A DNA stretch of 64,000 nt from Brachybacterium sp. FME24 (GTDB lineage Bacteria; Actinomycetota; Actinomycetes; Actinomycetales; Dermabacteraceae): the NCBI RefSeq assembly GCF_014897705.1, contig NZ_JABUXV010000004.1, positions 186,001 to 250,000 of the forward strand. Reading direction: 5' to 3'. The translations under genes were made by a program, and so were the position numbers. Shown piece by piece: positions 8,544 through 16,207 of the stretch. A model generated the notes under the pieces. The model did no database searches. It was given only the letters and a program-made list of their open reading frames with translations, and was not told where the DNA came from. Each line of letters begins with the position of its first letter. Positions within the stretch are counted from its first letter, which is position 1.

Positions 8544-8697
8544 CCTTGCCGAGGATGCGGTTCAGCTTCGTCCCGCACTCCGGGCACACGGCCTTCGCCA
8601 TGCGGCGACCGTTGGAGACGACGACGTTGCCCTCGGCCTCCCGCTTCTCGCGGCACTTGACGCAGTAGAACTCTCCGGCATAGGTCTCGTCGGCCAT
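8539..8697 (-). CDS. DUF5679 small zinc-ribbon-like protein
   Basis: A 52-residue protein with two CxxC knuckles, FYCVKCREKRE and VCPECGTKL, which is a typical small zinc ribbon, with a basic middle. It resembles the actinobacterial DUF5679 family, whose function is not known. The start ATG at 8697 has an ideal AAGGAG 5 nt upstream, so the longer in-frame extension is not real. A TACAGT hexamer at 8781-8776 could be its -10. Its TGA stop falls inside the terminal element of the 56-bp repeat array, so the array forms its 3' untranslated region. Confidence 0.8.
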   Translation of the reverse strand: MADETYAGEFYCVKCREKREAEGNVVVSNGRRMAKAVCPECGTKLNRILGKA

Positions 8698-8940
8698 ATC
8701 CGCTCCTTGTAGGAATCGACAGTGGTGTTCGGTTCCCCGGACGCGCAGCTGACGCCACGAGGCCGGGATCGATCCACTGTAACGGGGTGCGGCGAAGGCG
8801 CACGAATCGAGATCGTGTCTCCGAACGGGGCGGCCCGTCGCGCGCTTCGGGATCAGGAGGCTCTGCAGGGAGCCGAGGAAGTGCGCGCGACGAACCGACA
8901 TCGGAGGCCCCGAAGGCAGGTTGGGACCTGAAGGGCCGTA

Positions 8941-9034
8941 GGACCCCGGGGGCGCTCAGCACCACGCGCACCTTCCCCGTGTGCGTCCTGCTAGTTATCC
9001 CGGGGTCCCACGTGCAGGGAAACCTAGCCCCTGC
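8941..9034. other. Nested inverted repeats, possible structured RNA or terminator
   Basis: GGACCCCGGG (8941-8950) is complementary to CCCGGGGTCC (8999-9008). Inside lies ACGCGCAC pairing with GTGTGCGT (one G-T wobble), and directly after it GCAGGG (9014-9019) pairs with CCCTGC (9029-9034). The three stems could form one compact RNA. No known RNA family was recognised, and GC-rich DNA produces stems by chance. Confidence 0.35.
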
Positions 9035-9069
9035 GGACCGGATGGGTCAAAGGGCGGTCGGGGACCGGC

Positions 9070-9194
9070 TGTGGACAACCTGCCCCAGGGTGTGGACAGC
9101 TTCGGGACAGTGATCCTCAGGTTGTGGAGGATGGACCATATGGCCAGGTCAGGGCACTGTGATGAGGAACTTCGTGGTGCACAGGTGTGGATGA
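9070..9194 (+). other. Cluster of four DnaA-box-like nonamers
   Basis: TGTGGACAA (9070), TGTGGACAG (9091), TGTGGAGGA (9123) and TGTGGATGA (9186) all lie in the same orientation. The first is the exact complement of the high-GC actinobacterial DnaA box TTGTCCACA; the others match in the first six positions. Spacings of 21, 32 and 63 bp are close to whole numbers of helical turns. The flanking genes are not those of oriC. Confidence 0.4.
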
Positions 9195-9231
9195 AGTTTC
9201 TTTCGTCGCAGAACGTGCCAGGCTTGTCCGC

Positions 9232-9828
9232 ATGACAGATCTCGTCCTTCAGGAGCACGTCTCGGGCCCCCGCGGCGAGCGCGTGCTGGTACGCCGATCA
9301 CCCCGTCGCCGCCGCACCGTGTCGATCACCCGCCGCGACGGCGATCTGGTGATCGCCATCCCGGCATCGTTCAGCGGGCGGCAGGAACGGGACTGGGTGA
9401 AGAAGATGGTCGACCAGCTGGTCAGGAAAGAGGCGCGGGCGGCTCCGACACGTCGCAGCGACACCGCTCTCGCCGAGATGGCGCGGGAGGTCAGTGAGGC
9501 TTATCTCGACGGTCGCGCCCGCCCTGTCTCGGTGACCTGGTCCACACGGCAGAACCAGCGATGGGGATCCTGCACCCCGGCCAGCGGCACGATCCGACTC
9601 TCCCACCACCTGCAGGAGATGCCGGACTATGTGGTGCGCTCGGTGATGATGCACGAGCTGACCCACCTCCTGGTGCCCGGACACGGCCGTGAGTTCCGGG
9701 AGCTGATGGCCCGGTATCCGCAGGCTCAGAAGGCTCAGGGCTTCCTCGACGGCGTCTCCTGGGCGAAGAACCTGCCCGCCGGGGAGCTGGATGGGGATGT
9801 CGAGGTGCTGGAAGGTCAGTCCGCGTAA
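9232..9828 (+). CDS. YgjP-type (DUF45, M48-like) metallopeptidase
   Basis: A 198-residue protein of the DUF45/YgjP family. The family signature WSTRQNQRWGSC is followed by the zinc-binding MHELTHLLVPGHGREF, with HExxH and a third His in GHG. Members are predicted metallopeptidases; physiological substrates are not established. An upstream in-frame ATG exists at 9187, but 9232 (MTDLVLQEHVSG) gives the family-like N-terminus. No clear ribosome binding site is present at either. It overlaps the convergent Nudix gene by 13 bp at the 3' ends. Confidence 0.8.
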   Translation: MTDLVLQEHVSGPRGERVLVRRSPRRRRTVSITRRDGDLVIAIPASFSGRQERDWVKKMVDQLVRKEARAAPTRRSDTALAEMAREVSEAYLDGRARPVSVTWSTRQNQRWGSCTPASGTIRLSHHLQEMPDYVVRSVMMHELTHLLVPGHGREFRELMARYPQAQKAQGFLDGVSWAKNLPAGELDGDVEVLEGQSA

Positions 9829-10421
9829 CGGGCGAGGTACGGCGCGAGCGCGTCGAGCTTGCCGGCCATGTCGGCGACGGTGCCCTCGGGCAGGGCGGAC
9901 GTCGAACGGCCCGGCCCGTCGCCGTGCAGCGGCCAGGGCACCCAGCGCACCTCAGGGGACTCCTCGCTCGCCGTCAGGGGGAGCGCGGAGGCGCGGGCGG
10001 GGGCTCGCAGCAGGTACTGCACGTCCCAGTGCTCGGTGCACGCCCCGAAGGCCGCATCGAGCAGGTGCCGGTGCAGCACGGCGGGGCCGGGGCCCACACG
10101 CTGGAGATCCTCCAGCCCGATCTCCTCGGCGACCTCCCGGCGGGCGGCCCGCTCGAAGCTGCTCTCGTCCGCCTCGAGGTGGCCGCCGGGCTGCACCCAG
10201 AAGCGACCCTTGCGATGCCACACGAGCGCCACGTGCTCTGCGGGCTCGTCGATCACCACGGCGCTCGCCGTGAGGTGGCGCGGCCCGCCCTCGCGATGCA
10301 GGGCGTGGGGGATGCTCTCGAGCAGGGCGAGGTAGTCCTCCACGACGCCGGGGTCGCCGGTGGTGGTGTCGCGGGTCGCCCTCAGCTCCGCGAACGCCAC
10401 TGCGAGGGGATCAGCGACCAT
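9816..10421 (-). CDS. Nudix hydrolase
   Basis: A 201-residue Nudix-fold protein. The core reads WVQPGGHLEADESSFER then REVAEEIGL, the GGH-type Nudix box of the mutT/DR1025-like group, with one extra residue between the two halves relative to the classical consensus. The substrate cannot be assigned; this subgroup hydrolyses nucleoside di- or triphosphate derivatives. The start at 10421 overlaps the end of the upstream DUF2342 gene by 11 bp, indicating co-transcription. A longer in-frame extension upstream is only the shadow of that gene. Confidence 0.8.
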   Translation of the reverse strand: MVADPLAVAFAELRATRDTTTGDPGVVEDYLALLESIPHALHREGGPRHLTASAVVIDEPAEHVALVWHRKGRFWVQPGGHLEADESSFERAARREVAEEIGLEDLQRVGPGPAVLHRHLLDAAFGACTEHWDVQYLLRAPARASALPLTASEESPEVRWVPWPLHGDGPGRSTSALPEGTVADMAGKLDALAPYLARYAD

Positions 10422-11961
10422 CGGCGTTGTCGGGTTTCCCGTCGTCCTCGTCGGGCTGGTCGCGCAGACCGCCCTGTCCGTCCTCCTGGGGGGCTTCGCT
10501 GTCGCCGGTGCCGCTGAGCAGACGTTCGAGCTCGGCGTCGAAATCCGTGGGCAGCGCGAGATCGGCCAGCGCCTCGGGGGAGTCCTCGGCACCGCCCTGG
10601 GGCGCCTGCGGGCGCCCGGAGAGCACCTCTGTCGTCGGCAGCAGGTCGGGGTGCTCCCACTTGCTCTCGCGGCCCTGTTCGCCCTCGGTGGCCAGCACGC
10701 TGTCCCACCAGGCCAGGGCCTCGCGCACTCGGCGCGGACGCAGCTCGATGCCGACAGTGCTGGCGAGCATCTGCTCGGCCGGGCCTCCCGCCGCGCGGCG
10801 ACGGCGCAGCACCTCCCGCATCGCTTCCAGGTCCGGAAGCTTGCCCTCGAGCGCCTTGGTGGTGACGTGGTCGACCCACGACTCGATCAGCGCCAACGTC
10901 GTGGCCAACTCCTCCAGGGCGCGCTCCTGCGCGGCCCGGCGGGTGAAGACGAACATCTCCTCGGGGCGGCGGGCCTGAATCGCCTGTGGGTCCGAGAGGT
11001 CCAGGTCACGCACCATCTCGTCGAGCGCGTCGAGGTCCAGGGTGATGCCGCGGGCATAGTCTTCGATCGCCGAGAACAGGGCCTTGCCCAGCCAGGGCGC
11101 CGCGCTGAACAGCGCGGTGTGGGCGATCTCGCGGGAGGCGAGGAAGATGCGCGCACCCCCGGGATCCAGGGAGTGCGTGGAGATCAGGTCCTCGACATTG
11201 GCCGCGACCAGGGCGGGCTCGCCCTCGCGGCCCAGGGGCAGCGATAGATCGGTGGTGCCGGAGACCTCGCGGGCCAACGCGCCGATCGCATGCCCGAACT
11301 GCACGCCGAACATGGTCCCGCCGATCCGCTCCATCATCGCGGCCGGGTCGCCGGGCAGGCCCATGCCGTTCTCGCCGGTTCCGCCCATTCCGCCAGCACC
11401 GTCCATGTCGCCCATCTGCCCCATCTGGGAGGCGATCGCCTCGCCGATGGCGCCGGCCATGTACTTCGCGACCGGCTCGACGATGGACTTCCAATGCGGC
11501 AATGTGCGGTGCAGCCAGGTGCCGCGGCTGAAGACACCCAGCTCGTGGGTAGGCACATCGATCGCGATCACCGGGTCCAACCAGAGGCGGGCCACCTGTG
11601 CGGCCTGGCGCAGGTCAGCGGCCTGGGCCGCGGTGGGATCCGGATCGCCGGGCGTGCCGGTGGGCTCCGGAGCACCGGGGATGCCAGCCATACCGCCGGC
11701 GGTGCGGCGCGCGATGTCCTCGGCCATTTCCCAGTTCACGGGACTGTCGCCCTGTGCGGCGAACATGTTCTGCATCTGCGCGGCCGCGGCGCGCAGCTGC
11801 GCCGGGTCCTGCGGCAGATTCGCCTGCTCGGCCAGGGCCGAGAGGTCAAGTCCGTCGAGAGCACCTTCGGGCAGGGCGTCCCCGAAGGTCTCCTTGAGGA
11901 AGCGCTTCAGCGCCTCCTCGTCCATATCGCCGGGTCCACCCGGGATCGGGTCATTGCTCAT
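10411..11961 (-). CDS. Zinc-dependent metalloprotease-like protein (DUF2342)
   Basis: A 516-residue member of the DUF2342 / TIGR03624 family (zincin-like hydrolases, Rv3195-like). It opens with a flexible Gly/Pro-rich segment followed by a helical region with QMQNMFAAQGDSPVNWEMA, and has the family pattern SLDPGGARIFLASREIAHTALF in the middle. The C-terminus is acidic and disordered. The start was set at ATG 11961 because GGAGG stands 5 nt upstream; the GTG 6 bp earlier overlaps that site. It is divergent from the Lon-like protease, as in mycobacteria. No biochemical role is firmly established for the family. Confidence 0.75.
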   Translation of the reverse strand: MSNDPIPGGPGDMDEEALKRFLKETFGDALPEGALDGLDLSALAEQANLPQDPAQLRAAAAQMQNMFAAQGDSPVNWEMAEDIARRTAGGMAGIPGAPEPTGTPGDPDPTAAQAADLRQAAQVARLWLDPVIAIDVPTHELGVFSRGTWLHRTLPHWKSIVEPVAKYMAGAIGEAIASQMGQMGDMDGAGGMGGTGENGMGLPGDPAAMMERIGGTMFGVQFGHAIGALAREVSGTTDLSLPLGREGEPALVAANVEDLISTHSLDPGGARIFLASREIAHTALFSAAPWLGKALFSAIEDYARGITLDLDALDEMVRDLDLSDPQAIQARRPEEMFVFTRRAAQERALEELATTLALIESWVDHVTTKALEGKLPDLEAMREVLRRRRAAGGPAEQMLASTVGIELRPRRVREALAWWDSVLATEGEQGRESKWEHPDLLPTTEVLSGRPQAPQGGAEDSPEALADLALPTDFDAELERLLSGTGDSEAPQEDGQGGLRDQPDEDDGKPDNADGR

Positions 11962-12048
11962 GGCCACCTCCAGCAGTCAACGGACTGCCCAGCGTACCGA
12001 GCGCGCCTGGGGGAAGGGGAGCAGGGACACGTGGGGCACAATGTCGGG

Positions 12049-13197
12049 GTGATAGACGACCAGTTCCGGCCTAGGCGCCTGCAGCGGGCCCGTGCGGTGA
12101 TCGCACGGTCCGTGGACGGTGCCCAGCTGGCCCATCCCTGGCTCGCGCTGGGTTCGATGCTGCTGCTGTGCCTGATGATCCTGGGCGGTTCGCTGATGCC
12201 GGTGCCCTATGTGATCGAGCGGCCCGGCCCGGCGATCGACGTGCTCGGGGAGTTCGAGGACGAGCAGATCCTGATCATCGACGGCGCGCAGACGCATCCC
12301 ACGCAGGGATCGCTGATGATGACCACCGTCTCCGTCGACGGCGGCCCCGGGTACCGGGTGACACCGGTAGAGGTCGTCGCCTCGTGGTTCGACCGCACCA
12401 CGTCCGTCCTGCCGCGCGAGCTGGTCTTTCCCGAGGATCAGACCCGCGAGCAGACCGTCCTGACGAACTCCGTCGCGATGAGCACCTCCCAGCAGGGCGC
12501 AGTCGCGGTCGCCCTGGACGAGCTCGGCATCGCGTACGAACCGATGGTGATGATCGGCGGCGTCGCACCGGGGGCACCGGCCGAGGGAACCCTCGAACCC
12601 GGAGACGTGATCCTGGCCGTCGGAGAGAAGAGCGCGCCCGACCTGACGGGCTACCAGGAGCTGATCCGCGCCACCCCCGAAGGGGAGGCGGTGCCGCTGC
12701 GGGTGCAGCGCGGCGAGGAGCAGTTGGACCTCGAGGTGCCCACCGAGACGGTCGACGGCGCCGCGCGGATGGGCGTCGTGCTGTCCGCCGGCTACGACTT
12801 CCCGATCGATGTCGAGATCTCGGTCGGCGAGATCGGCGGCCCCAGCGCCGGCACGATGTTCTCCTTGTCCGTGTATGACGAGCTCACCCCCGGGGCGCTG
12901 ACCGGCGGCCACCGGATCGCGGGCACCGGCACCATCTCCGAGGACGGCGCTGTCGGCCCCATCGGCGGGATCCGGCAGAAGATGGTCGGCGCGCACGAGT
13001 CCGACGCCGAGTTCTTCCTCGCCCCGAGCGCGAATTGTGACGAGGTCGTCGACTACGAACCCGAGGGGCTCGAGGTGGTCGCGGTCTCCGATTTCGACGA
13101 CGCCGTGCAGGCGACAGAGACCATCGCCGAGTCCGGCAGCACCGCCGGGCTCCCCACCTGCGACGAGGTCGCGGACAACCCGGATACAGAGGACTGA
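12049..13197 (+). CDS. PDZ domain-containing Lon-like serine protease
   Basis: A 382-residue membrane-anchored protease of the YlbL family. A transmembrane segment near residues 30-52 (WLALGSMLLLCLMILGGSL) is followed by a PDZ domain (GVAPGAPAEGTLEPGDVILAV) and a Lon-type proteolytic domain with the catalytic Ser in GGPSAGTMFSL and the catalytic Lys in GGIRQKMVGA. The active site should face outside the cell. The start GTG has the hexamer CACAAT 6 nt upstream, suggesting a leaderless message; an alternative in-frame GTG lies at 12031. The stop overlaps the next start as TGATG. Confidence 0.88.
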   Translation: MIDDQFRPRRLQRARAVIARSVDGAQLAHPWLALGSMLLLCLMILGGSLMPVPYVIERPGPAIDVLGEFEDEQILIIDGAQTHPTQGSLMMTTVSVDGGPGYRVTPVEVVASWFDRTTSVLPRELVFPEDQTREQTVLTNSVAMSTSQQGAVAVALDELGIAYEPMVMIGGVAPGAPAEGTLEPGDVILAVGEKSAPDLTGYQELIRATPEGEAVPLRVQRGEEQLDLEVPTETVDGAARMGVVLSAGYDFPIDVEISVGEIGGPSAGTMFSLSVYDELTPGALTGGHRIAGTGTISEDGAVGPIGGIRQKMVGAHESDAEFFLAPSANCDEVVDYEPEGLEVVAVSDFDDAVQATETIAESGSTAGLPTCDEVADNPDTED

Positions 13198-13889
13198 TGA
13201 GCAAGCGCAATCGCCGTCGTACCCCACCCAGCCCCACCGTCGTCTTCGACTTCGGGGGAGTGCTGAGCGCCGGGCACGATCCGGTCCCGGACCTGCACGA
13301 GCTGCTCGGAGGGGATATCGAGTCCCTGCGCAGCGAGCTGTGGTCGCGGCGGGATGCCTACGACCTGGGCACCACCACGCCATCCCAGTACTGGGGCGCC
13401 GTCGGTGCGGCCGTCGGCGTCGAGCAGCTCTCCGAGACCGAGATCGGCGAGCTCCAGACCGCGGACAACCGCTACTTCCTGCGGCTGGATCCCGCCTCCC
13501 GGACCCTGATCCACGATCTTGCCCGCCACCGGGTGCGCCTGGCGCTGCTGTCCAACGCCTCGGAGGCCTTCGGGGAGGCGGTGCGCCGTACCGACTGGTT
13601 CGAGGCCTTCACCTTCGCGGTGATCTCCGGTGAGGAGCGCGCGGTCAAGCCGGATCGGGAGCTCTATGAGGTGCTGCTGGATGTGCTCTCGCACGAGACC
13701 GGGGGAGTGTCGATCCCGTCGGCCGTCATCTTCTTCGACGACCGCGAGGAGAACGTGGCGGCCGCGAAGGCGCTCGGGATCGACGCGCATCTGTGGCCGC
13801 GCAACGGTGAAGAGCGCGACGAGGGTGTGGAGCACGGCGCGGACATGGCGCGTCGGGTGCTGACCGAACGGGGCATCTCGCTGGACTGA
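13197..13889 (+). CDS. HAD family hydrolase (HAD-IA)
   Basis: A 230-residue haloacid-dehalogenase-like protein. Motif I is VVFDFGGVLS (nucleophile Asp about 18; the +2 position is Gly, as in YihX-type phosphatases), motif II is LALLSNASEAF, motif III includes the Lys in ERAVKPDRELYE, and motif IV reads VIFFDDREENV. Such proteins usually dephosphorylate small metabolites; the substrate is not predictable. It is coupled to the protease gene upstream through TGATG. Confidence 0.85.
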   Translation: MSKRNRRRTPPSPTVVFDFGGVLSAGHDPVPDLHELLGGDIESLRSELWSRRDAYDLGTTTPSQYWGAVGAAVGVEQLSETEIGELQTADNRYFLRLDPASRTLIHDLARHRVRLALLSNASEAFGEAVRRTDWFEAFTFAVISGEERAVKPDRELYEVLLDVLSHETGGVSIPSAVIFFDDREENVAAAKALGIDAHLWPRNGEERDEGVEHGADMARRVLTERGISLD

Positions 13890-13937
13890 CCGTGCCGGAG
13901 CCGGTGAGAAGCTGGCACGAGCGCAGGCCTCCGAAGG

Positions 13938-14257
13938 TCACGCCGTGAAGAGCGCCACCACCCAGGCGGCCATCCCTCGATCGCGGACCCGGCGAACATC
14001 GCGAGCAGGCGCTCCCACCAGGCACTGTGATCCTCCACGAACAGCGTGCCCAGCGGGACCAGCACGGAGCTCACGCCCGAGAGCGTCGTCGCCCCGGTGA
14101 GCACTGCCACGATGAACGGGATCTCCCGGCTCCACCCGACGATCTCGATCACAGACCAGATCGAGCCGATGCCACCGCGGGCAGCGAGGAGCGCGGCCAG
14201 CACATGACAGGCCAGCAGAGGGAGCCATCGGCTGCGACGCGGAGCGGTCTCCTCCAT
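13938..14257 (-). pseudogene. Small membrane protein with a likely 1-base frameshift
   Basis: From an ATG at 14257 the minus strand encodes METAPRR-type basic residues then two hydrophobic stretches (LLACHVLAALLAARGG and IVAVLTGATTLSGVSSVLVPL). After FAGSAIEG the frame runs on into low-quality Arg/Pro-rich sequence, but adding one base at the GAGGG run joins a frame reading MAAWVVALFTA and a stop at 13938. The restored protein would be about 107 residues. It may be a real frameshift, a sequencing error or chance. The rest of the 13890-14433 spacer shows nothing further. Confidence 0.4.
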
Positions 14258-14433
14258 GGAGACGACCTGGAGGCGGGTGGTCGATCGACGCACTGGCGCT
14301 GCTGGTGCAGCTGCTGCGGGTCTAGCCGGCGACGGCGGGGTAGAGTCGGGCACTGCGACACATCCCGTGCGGCGCCCGTCCAGGGCGCGCCGGTGAGAAT
14401 CCCCAGATCCCCCTCTCCGAACAGGAACACGAG

Positions 14434-16116
14434 TTGGCTGAATTCATCTATTCCATGTACAAGGCCCGGAAGGCAGTGGGCGAGAAGGTCATCCTCGATG
14501 ACGTCTCCATGAGCTTCTACCCGGGTGCGAAGATCGGCATGGTCGGCCCCAACGGCGCCGGCAAGTCGACGATCCTGAAGATCATGGCCGGGCTGGATAC
14601 GCCCAGCAACGGCGAGGCCCGGCTCTCGCCCGGCTACAGCGTCGGCATCCTGCTGCAGGAGCCGCCGCTGGACGAGACCAAGACGGTTCTGGAGAACGTC
14701 CAGGAGGGCATGGGCGAGCTGTTCAAGAAGGTGCAGCGCTTCAACGCCATCGGCGAGGAGATGGCAGAGCCCGACGCCGACTTCGACGCGCTGATGGCGG
14801 AGATGGGCACGCTCCAGACCGATATCGACGCGGCGAACGGCTGGGATCTGGATTCCCAGCTCGAGCAGGCGATGGACGCGCTGCGCTGCCCGCCCGGCGA
14901 CGAGAACGTCGCCCACCTCTCCGGCGGTGAGCGTCGCCGTGTCGCGCTGTGCAAGCTGCTGCTGGAGAAGCCCGACCTGCTGCTGCTGGACGAGCCCACC
15001 AACCACCTCGACGCCGAGAGCGTGCTGTGGCTCGAGCAGCACCTGCAGCAGTACGACGGCGCCGTCATCGCCGTCACCCACGACCGGTACTTCCTGGATC
15101 ACGTCGCCCAGTGGATCGCCGAGGTCGACCGCGGTCACCTGTACCCCTACGAGGGCAACTACTCCACCTACCTCGAGAAGAAGGCGGAGCGCCTCAACGT
15201 CCAGGGCAAGAAGGACGCCAAGCTCTCCAAGCGCCTCAAGGAGGAGCTGGAGTGGGTCCGCTCGAACGCCAAGGGGCGACAGGCGAAGTCCAAGGCCCGC
15301 CTGGCCCGCTACGAGGAGATGGCAGAGGAGGCCGAGCGCACCCGCAAGCTGGACTTCGAGGAGATCACCATTCCGCCGGGCCCGCGCCTGGGCAACCAGG
15401 TCATCGACGCCAAGGACCTGAAGAAGGGCTTCGGCGAGCGCATCCTCATCGACGGTCTCTCCTTCACCCTGCCGCCCAACGGCATCGTCGGTGTCATCGG
15501 CCCCAACGGCGTCGGCAAGACCACGCTGTTCAAGACCATGGTGGGTCTGGAGCCGCTGGACGAGGGCGATCTGAAGATCGGCAAGTCCGTGCAGATCAGC
15601 TACGTCGACCAGAACCGCGAGAACATCGACCCGGAGAAGAACCTCTGGGAGGTCGTCTCCGACGGTCTGGACTACATCCAGGTCGGCAAGGTCGAGATCC
15701 CCTCGCGCGCCTACGTCAGCCAGTTCGGCTTCAAGGGCCCGGACCAGCAGAAGAAGGCCGGGATCCTCTCCGGCGGTGAGCGCAACCGCCTGAACCTGGC
15801 GCTGACCCTCAAGCAGGGCGGCAACGTGCTCCTGCTCGATGAGCCCACCAACGACCTGGACGTGCAGACCCTCGGCTCGCTCGAGAACGCGCTGCTGGAG
15901 TTCCCGGGCTGCGTCGTGGTCGTCTCCCACGACCGCTGGTTCCTGGACCGCGTGGCCACGCACATCCTGGCCTATGAGGGCACCGAGGAGAACCCGGCGA
16001 ACTGGCACTGGTTCGAGGGCAACTTCGAGTCCTACCAGGCCAACAAGGTCGAGCGCCTGGGTGCGGACGCCGCGCGTCCTCACCGCGTGACCTACCGTCG
16101 CCTGACCCGCGACTGA
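14434..16116 (+). CDS. ettA: ABC-F protein EttA (energy-dependent translational throttle)
   Basis: A 560-residue soluble protein with two ABC ATPase domains and no membrane segment. Walker A motifs are GPNGAGKST (near residue 39) and GPNGVGKTT (near 354); signature motifs are LSGGERRRVAL and LSGGERNRLNL; Walker B segments end in LLLDEPTNHLDA and LLLDEPTNDLDV. The linker between domains is the charged P-site tRNA-interacting motif and an arm is present in the first domain. EttA gates entry into elongation in response to the ATP/ADP ratio. The start is TTG (MAEFIYSM as in the family), with AGGA 8 nt upstream. A strong terminator hairpin follows. Confidence 0.95.
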   Translation: MAEFIYSMYKARKAVGEKVILDDVSMSFYPGAKIGMVGPNGAGKSTILKIMAGLDTPSNGEARLSPGYSVGILLQEPPLDETKTVLENVQEGMGELFKKVQRFNAIGEEMAEPDADFDALMAEMGTLQTDIDAANGWDLDSQLEQAMDALRCPPGDENVAHLSGGERRRVALCKLLLEKPDLLLLDEPTNHLDAESVLWLEQHLQQYDGAVIAVTHDRYFLDHVAQWIAEVDRGHLYPYEGNYSTYLEKKAERLNVQGKKDAKLSKRLKEELEWVRSNAKGRQAKSKARLARYEEMAEEAERTRKLDFEEITIPPGPRLGNQVIDAKDLKKGFGERILIDGLSFTLPPNGIVGVIGPNGVGKTTLFKTMVGLEPLDEGDLKIGKSVQISYVDQNRENIDPEKNLWEVVSDGLDYIQVGKVEIPSRAYVSQFGFKGPDQQKKAGILSGGERNRLNLALTLKQGGNVLLLDEPTNDLDVQTLGSLENALLEFPGCVVVVSHDRWFLDRVATHILAYEGTEENPANWHWFEGNFESYQANKVERLGADAARPHRVTYRRLTRD

Positions 16117-16127
16117 GTCCGCCACCT

Positions 16128-16182
16128 GACGCACCCCGGGCCCGAACATCGTGAGATGACCGGGCCCGGGGTGCGTCGTTCT
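16128..16182. terminator. ettA terminator, probably bidirectional
   Basis: A perfect 17-bp stem (16128-16144 with 16161-16177; arm begins GACGCACCCCGGG) around a 16-nt loop, followed by GTTCTT. It lies 11 bp after the ettA stop and 30 bp beyond the end of the convergent gene, so it can serve both. Confidence 0.85.
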
Positions 16183-16207
16183 TCGTCCAGGCGGCGGCTC
16201 GCCCTGG

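Larger units (their letters stand above)
8698..9231. other. 534-bp non-coding spacer
   Basis: No convincing gene is present on either strand. The spacer contains the probable promoter of the DUF5679 gene at its left end, a long inverted repeat with an inner stem (8941-9034), and a row of DnaA-box-like nonamers (9070-9194). Both structures are listed separately. The right end leads to the YgjP-type peptidase without a clear ribosome binding site. Confidence 0.7.

Noticed and set aside
8431..8712. Protein-coding reading of the 56-bp repeats
   Set aside because: 56 is not a multiple of three, so frames shift from unit to unit, and no ribosome site or family match is present.
9070..9194. Chromosomal replication origin
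   Set aside because: dnaA, dnaN and rpmH are absent, only one nonamer is a full match and no AT-rich unwinding region is seen.
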